DNA of 64,000 nucleotides from contig CM030835.1 in NCBI GenBank assembly GCA_018105865.1, positions 21,713,024-21,777,023 on the forward strand. Reading direction: 5' to 3'. Source of the DNA: Metaphire vulgaris. Taxonomy: Eukaryota; Annelida; Clitellata; Crassiclitellata; Megascolecidae. Made by a program: the position numbers and the translations under genes. Every line of letters begins with the position of its first letter. Position 1 is the stretch's first letter. Below are positions 1 through 12,609 of this stretch, piece after piece. The notes beneath the pieces were generated by a model. That model ran no database searches. It was not told where the DNA came from and saw only the letters and a list, made by a program, of their open reading frames with translations.

Positions 1-410
1 CATACGTATCACGCGCTAGAATACGTTAGCAAATAAATACACCTTAGGCCTGCAGGGCCATGAAATTGCGTCAATTACCGCAGTATGTTAACCATTTACC
101 TGATATTGCTCGCTAAGTAAGCAAATTATAAGTAACCGATCAGACTTACAAAATACGCGTATCATACGCGTATTTTATTTTTTATTCATACGCACGTATT
201 TTAACGTATTTTATTTTGTCATACGCGTATGATCGAGCTTTTTGGTATTTCCAGAATAAATTTGACGACGGTTGGTGTTACTCGTCGGACGGTGGATCGA
301 CGAGGTTCATGGTGGTTAATTGACTTCTCTCGACTGAACGCCAACACACCTCATCTGTCACGTGACAAGATGCTTCCAAATAAAAAAGAATGTCTCTCTC
401 TCTCTGTCTC

Positions 411-468
<58 letters not shown>

Positions 469-526
469 GATTCGTTCGATCTGTCTTCGATGAATCTTCA
501 TCAACATAGGCCTACGCAATGAGTAT
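1..526. other. Non-coding AT-rich DNA with repeated CpG palindromes
   Basis: No gene is recognisable. The ten-base palindrome ATACGCGTAT occurs three times (153-162, 164-173, 221-230), with related ACGTATT words between. The short open frames here run through the microsatellite at 392-466 and show no family resemblance. Confidence 0.6.
392..466. repeat. (TC)n followed by (TA)n microsatellite
   Basis: A TC-rich tract from about 392 passes directly into about 20 TA units ending near 466. Simple sequence only. Confidence 0.95.
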
Positions 527-954
527 GGGGCCATCCATATAGTACGTACGCAAAAAGTCATATTTTCAACCCCCTCCTCCTTTGTTGCACATCGTCCATT
601 TTGGTTACCCCCTAATACTATATGCGTACGTACAGATTAGCAACCCCCGCACGGTGAAAATTAATTTTTAGCCATAGTAAAAAAGCATTTGTTTGCTATT
701 AAATTAAAGGTTTCTAATATATAAATAACCGTGGGAACAATAGTCGGGACCCTTTGTTTGATCGTGAGAAAGTAGTTTTGTTCAAATAAAATGTTTGTGT
801 GAATATACCAGCCTTCTATCTATTTATGAATTTTAATGTGCGTACGTACAAATTCAGTCGTGACCCTCCTCTCCCGTATGCTTCCGTATACGCAAAATCG
901 CCTAAATCTCAAACCCCCTCCCCATCGGTGTGTGCGTACTATATGGACGGCCCC
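527..954. mobile_element. MITE with GGGGCCATCCATA-type inverted termini
   Basis: The left end GGGGCCATCCATATAGTACG and the right end (reverse-complemented GGGGCCGTCCATATAGTACG) form imperfect terminal inverted repeats about 24 bp long. Internal copies of GCGTACGTACA suggest an older nested or duplicated arm. Flanks are TAT and TAC, so the target duplication is unclear (3 bp with a mismatch, or TA). There is no transposase. It shares its terminal pattern with elements at 43213-43714 and 59045-59452. The superfamily is uncertain; a PIF/Harbinger relative is an inference. Confidence 0.75.
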
Positions 955-1202
955 TACCGGCAGTCGGGACGTTGTTCTGTATTCACGGAATGTGTTTTAA
1001 TGTTGGGCGGACGAGATGAAAGTTGGTTTCGAGGCGCCTGAACAGTTCGGAGATCTATGGCGTGGATTTGATGCGTAATCTCTTATATCGTAAGAGGCTA
1101 CGGACCAGTCGTCTGTTGATGCATGTCGTGTGCTTAAATTAATGGCGCAGCCAGGGTTACGGAATAGGAGGGCACATCATAACGATGTGACTCTTACGCC
1201 CG
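955..1202. other. Unassigned spacer
   Basis: Nothing recognisable beyond the flank of the preceding MITE. Confidence 0.5.
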
Positions 1203-1678
1203 TAAAAGAACACAACGGTTCGTGTTCCCAAAGATTGTCTTGAGGGTTTTTGTGATCATTCATTCTACCAGCCATTTCGTTAGCCCCCAAGAACACCTCA
1301 ACGGTTTTGCGCCGACGAGTCGCCGTCTTCGATATCCAAAGGGCGGTGGCTCCGTCGTTCATCCGTGGTTACATGGTTGGATCAGACGTATTCGTAAACA
1401 ACATATCCAGGTCACATTGAGCGGAACTGCGATTGGGATTAAGATCCTGCTCCATCCACCGCCGCCGAATGACAATGGAACTATCGGCGAGAATCTCTGA
1501 GATCTGCGCTCATGGAAGAACAGGACGAAATCAGAATTTTGACGAAGACGACGATAAATCTCTAAAGCGCTTAATTTTACCATCAACTGATTTAAATTTG
1601 TTGTAAAGCGCCTTTCTTTTGATATATGTCATGTCGACGGCGCTATAGAAATTGTCAATAATAATAATAATAATAATT

Positions 1679-1710
<32 letters not shown>

Positions 1711-1830
1711 CGTTAGGGAGTATAAAAGAACACAACCATAACAAGCTTCATCAAAGAGTTCTTGGAGGGTCACTTCTGTATCATTCATTCTACCCACTAT
1801 ACCCCCCGCCCCCAAGAACATCTCATCTGT
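1203..1830. repeat. Diverged direct repeat pair around a LINE tail
   Basis: About 100 bp at 1203-1303 and at 1725-1830 share the same order of words: AAAGAACACAAC, a CTTGRAGGGT-type word, ATCATTCATTCTACC and CCCCAAGAACA. Their reverse frames both read FLGA....GRMND. The copies lie on either side of a LINE 3' tail. They could be a SINE-like family or a duplicated host segment. Confidence 0.55.
1602..1711 (+). mobile_element. 3' tail of a CR1/L2-like LINE with AAT tail
   Basis: The paired words AGCGCC (1607-1612) and GGCGCT (1639-1644) form the arms of a terminal hairpin. They are followed by GCGCTATAGAAATTGTC and an (AAT)n tail. Three other copies of this terminus occur at 54528, 55697 and 57670. 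Assignment to CR1/L2-type LINEs rests on the C-terminal coding remnants next to two of those copies. Confidence 0.7.
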
Positions 1831-2928
1831 TAAGACGTTGACTAATTATATCCAGATTACGGTCTGAAATCCGTGGTTACATCAATCGCCTATATTTAAA
1901 ACAAGCATAATGATTGTGCGCGAATTATTGTCATTATGCTAGCATTCGAATTTACGAATTTCAGCAATTTCTGCACTTCGAGAATTCAAAGGAAAACTGA
2001 ATTTTGTTTGGAAGCAGTTGTAAGCCTCTCTCTCTCTGTTTCTTTTTCAACATTCTACTTTGTTACTCCGTCGCTCCCACTCTTTTGAATTGACTTTGCT
2101 CGACTGACCACTAAGCTATGGTTAGACCATACAGCTATTTTTACTGTAGGCCTATATTAGGCGCCTAGAAATTAACAACTAATACGGTCAGTGCCTTACA
2201 CGAGCGCTAAATAGATTCACGAGATTTTACTTACTTACTTAAGCCTTCATATGTTTTTGAGGCAAGGCATCTGTTAAGACGTTGTATTTGCTGATTACTC
2301 TGAAAACCAATTGAATGCAATGCTCTTTATTTAATATTTCGAGGAAAAGTTAGAGGCGAATTTATTTTTATGCATGCGATTGAAATCAACTTCATGCATC
2401 GTTCGTGTGGGGAAGAAGCAATGCAGGGATGTCGGCGCTATATCTTCCTCTGATTAATTACCCTATAGGCCAACGGCACTTGCCTCTGTCACTCCCAAGA
2501 AACATATAGCAATCGTATCCGGCACAGCATATCAATCCAGGATGATTGCTTCCCTCCTGGCACCAGTCACCGTATCGGCCGCACAGTTCCCACTTCCGGT
2601 CTGCCCTGAAGAATTTAATTTCATCATATATTTCATTATTCAGTAATGTAGCAGCGGGGGCGTAGCCAGGTCATTATTCGTGGCGTCATAGGTTTCGGCG
2701 ATTTAGTATAATCACGACGTTTTGACACAGGCCCTTTTGATTGCAGGGTAATTTCCTAATAGTATAAAAATTAAAATCGTTTGATTTCGGGACCCGGAAA
2801 ACCCAGACCAACCCCTATCAAATATCGAAATATTACGCATTTTAACGTTTGTCTTTACAATATTTTTTCCTATATTAAATTGTGTGTGATATTGACGATC
2901 TTTGGTTCTGACTTTGATAATATTAAAC

Positions 2929-2930
<2 letters not shown>
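1831..2930. other. Non-coding spacer
   Basis: No supported gene. A fragment near 2655-2690 (GGGGGCGTAGCCAGG...) resembles a hAT-type MITE end but no partner end was found. Confidence 0.5.
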
Positions 2931-2967
<37 letters not shown>

Positions 2968-3028
2968 CTGACTGATCTGATTGATTGATTGATTGATTGA
3001 CTGACTGATTGATTGATTGATTGATTGA
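2931..3028. repeat. (TGAT)n microsatellite
   Basis: Imperfect TGAT tetranucleotide array with occasional TGAC units. The minus-strand frame rich in SINQ repeats is an artefact of it. Confidence 0.95.
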
Positions 3029-4013
3029 AATATTCTGCATTGTTCGTGATTCTTTGTATTAATCAAGTCTTTGCTAATCGTGAAGTCATCCATTGGACAC
3101 ACGACTATGCATTCGACGCGAGAGAGAATTTCGCTCTCGATTTTCATAATGGCTATACATTCAACACGGCATTCCTTCTGATTCTGTTCTTCTCGAAATT
3201 CCATCTGATTGATTTTTTACCTGCGACTCTCGTTTATTCAGATGAAATTAGACAAGTAGTCTATTCCTCTTACCCCAATTTGCCTTGGAATATACCATAA
3301 ACGACTTACCATATTGCGATCCATTGCTGAGGCCAACAAAGCTCATTTGAGAGAAAGAACCCCAACAAAAACAGAAATGTCCTCAGAATTTGAGATTCGA
3401 GTACAATGAGCGTCATAAGATATAATGCGTCTCTTTGGAGATAATTATCTTTTCGCGCAAACAAGTAGTAGCTCTATTTCCATGAGCGCATACTGCCACT
3501 AGCCTAGTTTTCGCTAGGTGGCGCCGCTGGACTTTGGAATTTGTCTAAGAAAGAATTCATTCTGCCTGCATTCAGGATATAATACTGCACTGCTGAGGTA
3601 CACCACATTTTATGCATTTTACCAAGGGGCTGTAAATTATTTTTAAAAAACAGGTTGGACTCGGTTTTGTTGGCCTATCTTGTAGTTGAATTTGAACGAC
3701 ACGCTATAAAAATTAAATTTAGACGAGTATAAATGTTTGCTTTATACGACTCACCTTTTTATCATTTCCTAAAGAATCGAGTGACTTTATCTCTCTGTCG
3801 TCGATTGAACCGCGGCGATCAGATTCGAATTCTGTCAAAATAAGACCACAAAAATCCTCAATCCTAAATAAAGATCTCTTCACGGTCATTATATCCCAGA
3901 TATGTGATATTTCTCAACACCATCAAACCATTCTACTAAGTTTTCGGTCAAGTAAGTATTGGAGCTAAACGATAAGATGATAAGTCTGTATTCTAATGGA
4001 ATAGTCTAATAAT
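3029..4013. other. Non-coding spacer
   Basis: No gene, element end or RNA could be recognised. Confidence 0.5.
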
Positions 4014-4014
4014 G

Positions 4015-4108
<94 letters not shown>
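4014..4108. repeat. (AAT)n microsatellite left of the triplication
   Basis: About 30 AAT units. Equivalent AAT tracts mark the other boundaries of the 10-kb units at 18926-19147, 29449-29580 and 39822-39936. Bases 4110-4320, between this tract and the first unit, are unassigned. Confidence 0.95.
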
Positions 4109-4109
<1 letters not shown>

Positions 4110-4984
4110 GTAGTAGTAGATAATACTAATCCAATACCTATATAATAATAATGAACAAATAATAATAATAGGCCTATGTACGTTGTTAAAATCACGCAAC
4201 TGTGGCCATTTGTGACGCTGTACACGTACTTTTTGTGCATACGCCCACCAACGCATCGCGACGTAAGGACTAAAGTACCAAATAGAACGCTTTGGGTCAA
4301 TCTAGCAAGGATCTTAATATATAGTGTGGGTGCAATTTACATATCGGATAAAATTTGAATTTGCAGCAGACAATAACTTTGTTACAATGGCAATGCAACT
4401 CCAAGAAGTGAGGAGAAACATTGGCCAATCGTCATAGCGCCGTTGAACGATAAGTTAGAGAGCTTAACTATAACTTTCTATCTTACCTTTGCACAATGCT
4501 ATCATTTGAAACACAGCAGTGACAGCGACGAAGATCATTAGCCAACGGATTGCGAGGATTCCTTTCGCCATTTCAGATTCTATTCACCCGGACTGAATGG
4601 TCTGTCTACACTCAAGACAAATGACTCATGTGCAGCAACAGCCATTGTGAGTTTAATTATTTCTTAGAAATATCGAGAACTGCTCTTATGTGCAAAATTT
4701 TATCTTTGAATTTAAAAATTAAACTGCGCGCATTTGAATCTCAAATCGACCCGCCTCCTCGTGGATACAGTGACTTTTGCCTGGCCGACAACACTCCTTG
4801 TCTGTAGCTATTTCCAAGACAAATTAAGCGCATAAGAATACAGTTGCCGGCAGGGTTATTTTTAAGATGATCAATTTGGGGTGTCGGCAAAAATAGGTCA
4901 TCCCGGCTCCACAGATTTTCCGTTGTTCCTCTTCTAAAATATTCTGACAAGCCGTGGCTATTCTAGTCACCTAGACATTGGAGG

Positions 4985-5120
4985 ATTTTAATTGTTTTTG
5001 GGGGAGGAACAGACATTAGGGAGGTCATACTACTTGCCAAAATGTCAAAACAAATGTAGGGAAGTTTCAAACTTTGGGGAATTCCCCTAGGAAAGGCCTA
5101 GAATAAACACTCACTGCTGA
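4985..5120. repeat. Dispersed repeat, copy A
   Basis: The segment contains GGGAGGTCATACTACTTGCC and ends CCTAGAATAAACACTCACTG. A diverged reverse-complement copy lies at about 40005-40110, just beyond the other end of the triplication. Element type unknown. Confidence 0.65.
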
Positions 5121-5747
5121 CAAGCACAAACAGGTCATTCCCGCATGCATGGCTCATTTTGGGGGTTGTCGGTCTCGAATTGTGGGGTTGTTGGTCATCC
5201 CTGGCTCCGGTTGGGGTGTCGGCCCCAAATTGGGGGGAGCGATGTTAGAGGGTGTAAAAATATCCCTGCTTGCCGGGATCCAATGGTCGGAATCCGTAAA
5301 TTTACGGAAAAATTCCGGCAGCCAACTTGCCGGAACTTTCCGTACTTTTTCCATAATCCAACGGAAATTTCCGAAGCTAATATTTACGGAAAGTTCCGGA
5401 AAAGATAACTTTATTTTAACGTTTCCTAATCTGCGATTATTCCTATATCCATTTTTTCATCCGTTCATAAGAGCGTAATAGACCTACTATGATAAAAGTC
5501 AGTATTCGAACGACATGGTATGCTTAGCATTTGCGATTTAACACTGATGTTGTCAAGTGGTCTCACAATAGAAGAAACTGATGTAAGATATACTCCGATA
5601 TTTACAATCCTCTATGGCAGAATGTTGGAGGTAATATATCATTGGACTAAACTTGACGTATCTTCGTGACCCGCGTTTTAAAAGTTTTGTTCGAGGATCG
5701 GGCGGCTGCCCCAACGGTCCAACCTTTCTCTTTGGGATCGTCCAATG

Positions 5748-6696
5748 CAGTGGTCTCCAAAGTGCGGACCGCCAAGGACTTTAATCCGGCCCGCGGCAAG
5801 AAATGAGTAACATGCGCAAATCTATTAATTATCCGGATCTCCTTTTTCGTCGTCTGTGAAGACTTTAATTTTAACTTGCTTCAAATTTCAGCTGTCTTAC
5901 ACTTTGCCATAATTATACGCTATGACATGGACTCAGTCATCGCCAATTTCATGATTATCTGAAGGAAATCGAATCCGAGTTTCTAGACCTACCTTACCAT
6001 ACTTCAGTGAGACGGCTTGGCTGGGAAAATCCTGATTCGAATTTTTAATGTTCGAAGTGAGTTAGAAATATTCTTAAATGACAAGGACCGTCCACTGGTG
6101 TTGCTCATAGAAAGTGAATGGTTTTGGAAATTAACATTTTCAGCAGATCTATTCGTGCATCTTAATTCTTAATGATTTTAATAGTCGAATACAAGGTGAA
6201 ACAGCACTCATCTGTAATTTGTACACCAAGGTTAAAGAGTTCGTCAGAAGTTGACACTTTTTGAGAATGCCTAAACACCGTTAACGATGCAATTTGATAG
6301 GAAATACATCGACGCATCAATTTCATGTACAACTGTTAACCTCCTTGAGGTTACAGTACATTCTCTGGCACTTCTGTACGTTGTATCTTACAGAAGTTAA
6401 AATCAGCGGCAAACAATGCAACTGATATTCCAATAATTGGCTCAGAGTGCATTATACATTGCATAATAATTCAACAGTAGTCGGTTACTGTCAGTCATTC
6501 TCTCGACTGTATTAACGCTTTAGTTTTGATACCCGTTCTTCTTGTGCTTGTGATATTCTGCCGTCTGCATTATACATTGCATAAAATCAACAACGTGGTC
6601 ATTCTCGGCTGTATTTTACTAATTTGATATCTTTGGTGACTGCTGTCAGAAATCAGCAACGTGGTCCGCGGCTGAAAAACTTTGGTGACTCCTATA
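5748..6696 (+). mobile_element. Decayed hAT (Charlie-like) transposon with transposase remnant
   Basis: The left end starts CAGTGGTCTCCAAAGTGCGG. The decayed right end reverse-complements to ...GGAGTCACCAAAGT. The flanks GTCCAATG (5740-5747) and GTCTAATG (6697-6704) look like an 8-bp target duplication with one change. Between them, roughly 5990-6290 translates with frameshifts and stops into phrases such as VRRLGWGKILIRIF, FLNDKDRPLVLL and LVHLNSLN-type words, as in ZBED/SCAND3-like hAT transposases. It is dead and only the middle of the domain is visible. Units 2 and 3 keep just the left terminus (about 20104 and 30529). Confidence 0.75.
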
Positions 6697-6843
6697 GTCT
6701 AATGCTTCACTCCATGGGCATTACAAAAAGTAAGTCTGACTGTAAACCATATTATAAAATGAACTCAGTTATCTTAGTTACGACAAGGCTAATCCTTCGA
6801 CCCACTAGTGACTAGTCACTTCACTAGATACTCGGAAAGATTT

Positions 6844-7075
6844 TCATTTGTTCTTCCTCATTCTCGTACAGACTTTGGCGGCATCTGTCGCTAGCAGTTT
6901 TTCAGTGTGTGGTTCCAGGCCCTGGAATTCATTACCAGAATGGCCAACCCTCATGCAAAACTTCTGTCTTCTTTCCTTCAACCAATTTTGCGAGAAACAA
7001 AATTTAATATTCTTTGATAATAAAACCGTCTTTGACAATTTTATACGATTCTTTAAAATTACCAGCAAATTTCGT
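6844..7075 (+). pseudogene. LINE C-terminal remnant
   Basis: A plus-strand frame contains FSVCGSRPWNSLPE, the conserved tail phrase of CR1/L2/Jockey-type reverse transcriptase ORFs (F.V.GPR.WNSLP). No reverse transcriptase core, hairpin tail or target duplication is visible. It lies in DNA private to unit 1. Confidence 0.6.
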
Positions 7076-7213
7076 AGAGATTTTTCGCACATTTTGTTTA
7101 CAAATGCGCTACACTCTGTAAGCATTTGCAGTGTATATCCTTTGATCATGAACCAGTGCATACTGTGATATGACTGTGGTGGATATTTGCATATTAAAAC
7201 AGTGACGTAATGT

Positions 7214-7432
7214 CAGGACCGGATTAAGGTCCGAGGGGCTCTGAGCCTGAAAAGTAAAATAAAGGTCGTCGCTTCCATAATTTGAAATATTTTTCAAAAA
7301 ATTTCCCGCCTTCACTGGAAATTCGAAAATATCTGACAAGCAAAAAAGGTCGTCGCTTGAAAAACGGTGGGTCTATTTTTATGGCGGGCCTGGGGTTTCA
7401 GCCCCCTCAGCCCTCGCCTTAATATGGCCCTG
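7214..7432. mobile_element. Probable hAT-type MITE (CAGGACCGGATTAAGG ends)
   Basis: The left end CAGGACCGGATTAAGG pairs with a right end whose reverse complement is CAGGGCCATATTAAGG. The 8-bp flanks do not match well (about 4 of 8), so the target duplication has decayed or the ends are slightly misplaced. Confidence 0.5.
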
Positions 7433-8798
7433 CTGTGTTTGGTATGTTTGTTTTTTAAAGGTGTGTCTGTGTGTAGGATCAGCATAAATAATTGGCATGT
7501 CTTCAATTAGTCTTTCGCAATAGTACACGTGTATTGCAATCGTGGAATTGTAAGACGTAAACTTTGTAGGCCTATGTAGATATTTTGCAATTTGTAACCT
7601 GTTCCTAATTAGATGCATGATTATGACTTATAGCAATTCTACAAAGATCGACGGCAGGTTTTACAAATTTCAGCCGATGTATCTACAACTTGGATTTGCA
7701 GACCCTTTAACTTAAGAGGTCTGTGAATTTGCTAAACTCGATAACGGGGTCCCTCGAATGGAAATGTTTGAAAACCTCTCTCTGATCAAGGGCGTACAAT
7801 TGCGTCAACATGGCTTATAATATCTTCTTATGGTTTTACAAATATAATAGGACTAACTTTCATGACAGAAATTCACCAATGTAACCTATTTTATTGTAGA
7901 ATTGGAATCGTATATCTCCTAAACGAAAATATGCCGATTGAAATTGAACATTACTTTGGATTGTTTCGCTCTTGAAGCGCGATATTAAGAAACAGGATGA
8001 AAATAATTTACCTCAGAATAGGCCTATAGTAGTAGTGGTAGCAGTCAGCTCGTGGCTATCACACCCTGCGTTGACTGAACTCCTGTCGATAAGGATTGCA
8101 TTGCATCCTCTCTTCTTAAATACCATTTTTGGAAAGAACTAAACGAAAACATTTTGACTGAGAATTTAGATGTTCTAGTTATCTTCGGGCTGCCACGAAA
8201 ATAAATCGTTAATAATTCGCAATGTTTTTGCACTCTGACATTTTCTTGTAACTTTGACAGAAATGTTTTTCTGAAATTTCGACATTTACAAATCGATTGC
8301 CGATAAAATGTTATTACAATGTCACATAGAAATATTTGTTTTGGTGTCGTAACAAAAGCATTAAATCATGATTGAACATATTTTCTGGATGAAGTATTTA
8401 TTGCTCGTGGTTTGATGCATTAAAATTGTTATGTTTTAAAGAATAATTCAAATATTCAAATCTGCTGCCGATAAATTACTTTTAATTTAAGTCTTGCAGA
8501 AATATTTGTTTTCATGTCATAACAACATCTATAAATTATGTCTGAACATCTGTTAGTACTTGAGTATTGCCATGCTCTTGTACATTTGAATTGCTGTTAT
8601 AAGAATAATTCGTCTTTTCCATGTTAGTATAAACTCTAAAATGTCTAAATGCCTATCTAGACGGAGGTTGTAGGCCTATAATTGTCTGTTGTTCACAGCG
8701 GTCGATACCTATTAATCATTCTATTGCTTCTATTCGAAACAACATGACCAAGATAGACACGTAGGTCTAATGAAGTGTGATGTAGCATGTGTATATAG

Positions 8799-8960
8799 CA
8801 GGGGTGCACAACCTTTTAAGGACGAAGGGCCACATTTTTCGGTCCCAAGACTCCGCGGACCACATGCGCTTTTTATAATGCAGAAGTGGTACGTTGACAG
8901 CAGACATGGGTCAATTACGTTTTAAGCAATTACAATTACATTACAATTATATGGATTTTT
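8799..8960. mobile_element. hAT-type MITE end, truncated
   Basis: CAGGGGTGCACAACCTTTTA followed by GGGCCAC and CGCGGACCACATGCGC resembles the termini of the hAT MITEs at 42323 and 56009. No right end is seen. The CAATTACAATTA-rich stretch after it is specific to unit 1. Confidence 0.5.
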
Positions 8961-9071
8961 GTCAATTACAATTACAATTACAATTAAAATAGTCAGATTT
9001 TAGCATTCGCATTGAACATAGAGAGGAGTGAGAACACTGAGAAGTGAGGCCAGAATGGAAGGGGTCAACGC

Positions 9072-9073
<2 letters not shown>

Positions 9074-9153
<80 letters not shown>

Positions 9154-9310
9154 GAAAAAGAGAGACAGACAGATAGACAGAGAGATACAGAGAAAGACAG
9201 ACAGAGACAGACAAATAGACAGATACAGACACAAAGACAGAGACATACAGACAGAAAGAGATAGGGAGCTACAGAGAGACGGTGAGTGCGAGAGAGACAG
9301 ATAAAGAGAC
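9074..9310. repeat. (GA)n / (GACA)n microsatellite
   Basis: GA repeat followed by degenerate GACA/GATA repeat. The equivalents are at 21783-22040 (unit 2, longer) and 32212-32310 (unit 3, shorter). RERERE and SLSLSL frames here are artefacts. Confidence 0.95.
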
Positions 9311-9548
9311 TGTAATCTTGGAGGAAGTTCCAAGTGACTGGACCACTCGTGGAAATGACCTGCCCTGAAAGACTGCTCCCATGACATGACTTGTAATAAA
9401 ATAATAATGTAAAATAACTATTACATTAGCATCGGTGACTGGCGTAGTTGTTTGGTAGTTAATTAAGCCTTTCTGACTTAAAAGACTGCAGCTGTTTGAG
9501 CTCTTGAAATGGTAATCTACTGAAGATGTTTGTAATTGTGTCTAGATT

Positions 9549-12096
9549 AGAGGGGTCAATCCGCGACCCGCATGCGGCCCGCCAGCTGCTAATTCGTGGC
9601 CCGCAGAGATCTTTCTGAAAGAAATTTTATTGGTCCAATTAAATTGTATGCATACAATATTATTCAGTTCTGAATAAGACTTTTAGTTCCTGTGTGTCAG
9701 GGTCAGGTCAGGTCTTCGTCCTCCAGCTGTGTCCAGCTATTGACTTCTCCATGACATCTCTCCAAAGTTCTCTGTCCTTTGCTATTTCTTCCAAAGTCAT
9801 TCGATGTCTTCCATCAGTTTTTCCATTGAGGTTCATCCCTGCCATGCGCAGATCCTCTTCCAAACCGTCCACCCATCGTCTTTTAGGTCTTCCTTTAGAT
9901 CTTCTCCCCTCTGGTTTGTAGTTGAAAATTCGTTTTGGGTTTCTTATTTCTTCCATTCTGAGTATGTGTCCAGTCCATTTCATTCTTCTTTTTCTGATAA
10001 CTTCCACGATGCTCGGTTGCAGTGTTCTCTCTCTAACTTCTTCATTTGTTATATGTTCTTTGTATCCAATCCTTAGTATTCTTCTAAGCCATTTATTTTC
10101 TGTTGCTACTAGTTTTTCTCAAATTCCTTTTTATGGTCCAAGATTCACATCCATAAATTAGTATTGGTATTACACAAGTGTTGAGAATTCTTAATTTTGT
10201 TTTCATCCCAATGTCATGTCTTTTGAAAATATTGGTATGTAGCCTGTTGAAGGTTGATCCTGCCATTGCTATTCTTCGTTTAATCTCCAAGTCCGAGCCT
10301 TTTTTGCTTCCAATTCACTTCCCAAGTAAACAAAATTCTTCACTATTTCAATTTCTTTTCCGTTGTGTGATACTATTGGCCATTCCCCAACTGTTTTTGT
10401 AATTGGCATAATTTTTGTTTTATTAGTGTTTATTTTTAGTCCAAATTTTCCACTCTCCGTTATTAAGGCCAGTGTTAACTCTACAATCCTTGAGAGGCAT
10501 TCTGCTATTAGACATGTATCATCAGCATATTCTGCATCATCTATGTTTCCTGGCTTTAGAGATGTTCCCAACCCATTCGTGTTTTCAATCCGTCTCATGA
10601 TGTAATCTAATATAATGTTGAAGAGTATTGGTGATAGAATACATCCTTGTCTAAATCCTGTTTTAATTTTGAACCACTCAGTTTCTTCTCCATCAATTCT
10701 GATACATGCTAAAACTGTGCTATATAAATTTTCAATTAGCCTTATTATTTTGGCATGAATGCCATATTTCCCCAAGAGTTTCCATGCCCCTTCTCTCCAG
10801 ATTGAGTCATAAGCTTGGGCAAAATCAATGAAGCACATAACCAAATCTTCATTAAATTCTAGTTTTTTTCAATGAGTTGTCGAAGGATGAAGATTTGGTC
10901 AATCCTCTTCCTTTCCTGAATCCACACTGGTTTTCCTGAGAGTTTCATCCACTGTGTCATTTATTCTGTTTAACATGACTCTGGTGAAAACTTTCCTGGT
11001 ACACTTAAAAGACTGATTCCTCTGGCATTGTTGCATTCCTTTCTGTCTCCTTTCTTGTGTATTGGTATTATAATTGCTTTTCTCCAGTCTAATGGTGTTT
11101 TCTCGGTTTCCCATACTGCTGTTATGACCCGATGTAGCCATCTGATTGTATATACACCAGTGTTTTGGAGCATTTCAGCTGTGATATTGCAGAGTCCTGG
11201 GGCTTTGTTTTTTCTCATCTGTTTCACTGCCCTTTCTATCTCTTCCATTGTGATATCGTCTTCATCCTCTAACTCATCCTCTAATTTACATCTATCCTCT
11301 GATTGATCGATTTCATTAAATGTTTCTTCTGTGTTGTTAGGGTCTTTGCGGTTTAGTATCTCATCAAAATGTTGTTTCCATCTGGCCATGATCCTTTCCT
11401 TCTCTGTTAATATTTCTCCATTTCTATCCTTAACTGGTTCAATGCTTATTATCTTTGTGATTGTGCTTCCACTTAGTTTGTTGACATTTGCAAAGAGTTT
11501 TTTGCTATCTCCTCTTTTGTAAGCATCTTCCATCTCATTTGCCATTTCTTCCAACATTTTATTCTTATCCCTGATTAATCTTTTCTTTAGCTGTATTCTT
11601 AATTCATTTAATTCAGTAGTCTTTTCAGTTCCACCCTTACCAGGATTCATGGCTGCTTCTTTAGATTTTTCTTATTTCTGCCTGTAGTTCTTCTGTTTCT
11701 TTTTGATATCCAGTTCCTTTTCTCAATCTTTCTGTATCCAAGTTCTTCCTCTGCCACTTTGTTAATTTCAGTCTTGAAATTTTCCCATTCTGTCTCTGGA
11801 TCTTTGTCATCTGTCAGGTTTGTTAGCACCTCAAATCTGTTTTGGATTTTGATCTGAAATTTATTTTTTACATCCACTTCATTTAATTTTTTTTCTGTGT
11901 GTAACTTAGTAAAATATTAAATTACTTTTGAGTTATTGTTTAATTGTAACTGTTACCAGTAATTACCATTACGTGACTGCAGCGATTGTCACTTCTGTTG
12001 AAAACAATGTACAAAAAGGAAATAAAGATTGCGTCCCTGCGAATGTTGATAAAAATCTACAATGGACCCTTGTCATAAAAGGCTGACCACCCCTGA
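9549..12096. mobile_element. hAT-type MITE of unit 1, split by a LINE
   Basis: The ends are GAGGGGTCAATCCGCGACCC on the left and GGCTGACCACCCCTG on the right. The 8-bp direct repeat TCTAGATT flanks it at 9541-9548 and 12097-12104. The same element, uninterrupted and about 342 bp, occurs in units 2 and 3, so it was inserted before the triplication. Unit 1 alone carries an RTE-like LINE inside it. Confidence 0.8.
9698..11894 (-). pseudogene. RTE-like LINE reverse transcriptase, 5'-truncated and frameshifted
   Basis: The minus strand encodes, in several shifted frames, the reverse transcriptase of a non-LTR retrotransposon. Visible parts are the upstream finger region with KNKAPGLCNITAEML and IIPIHKKGDR (10970-11650), motif A FIDFAQAYDSIW, motif B GFRQGCILSPILFN and the catalytic YADD box (all 10269-10844). 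Then come the CESW segment (10093-10290) and a C-terminal GHILRMEE...GRPKRRW region (9708-10007). The N-terminal endonuclease is missing. The insert is bracketed by CTGTGTGT at 9690-9697 and 11895-11902, and its 3' end carries CCTGA repeats instead of poly(A). RTE/BovB-like is the best guess. It is absent from units 2 and 3, hence younger than the triplication. Confidence 0.85.
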
Positions 12097-12609
12097 TCTA
12101 GATTAATAATTAATTCAAGAGGAAATTACTTAATAGATTCTGTTGCTAGTTTCCTGTTTTCAGTGTTTGATTTGTTGAATTTTCAGGTGTAGAACTGAAG
12201 TCAGCCTTTGAGTGAAGACATCATAGGAGCTGTTAGACTGTCTGTTGCTATATTCACTTTGACAAAGATTCAAGAATTACAGACAATTTAGAAGAAAAAA
12301 CATCTACATGCAACTCTTCCAAACATGGCTTTACGTGGTATTCTCTTATTGTCCATGATGTTGACATGTACAAAGAATGCTATATTATTTGCCATATTTT
12401 CTGAATAATTTCATATTCTTTATTGAAGTGGGGTCATTACTTGGCTTTCTACTGGTTTTTTATAATTAAACAGAGTTGTCAATTGATATTTAGCTGTTTT
12501 TTCAACTTTAAACAGATGATTGATAGCCATCGCTAGGTGATGAGCATTGTCATAATGAACTTGTTAGACTGGACAGTTCTAAGTTTCTTGACTGCATAAA
12601 GCATTTATA

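Noticed and set aside
3965..4300. Long frames of poly-Ile, poly-Tyr, poly-Leu or poly-Met (also near 18862-19264, 29369-29698, 39599-39982, 55650-55957)
   Set aside because: They are translations of AAT/ATT microsatellites with no other coding signal.
9028..9387. Arg-Glu and Ser-Leu repeat frames (also 21731-22147 and 32098-32364)
   Set aside because: They read through GA/GACA microsatellites whose length varies freely between units.
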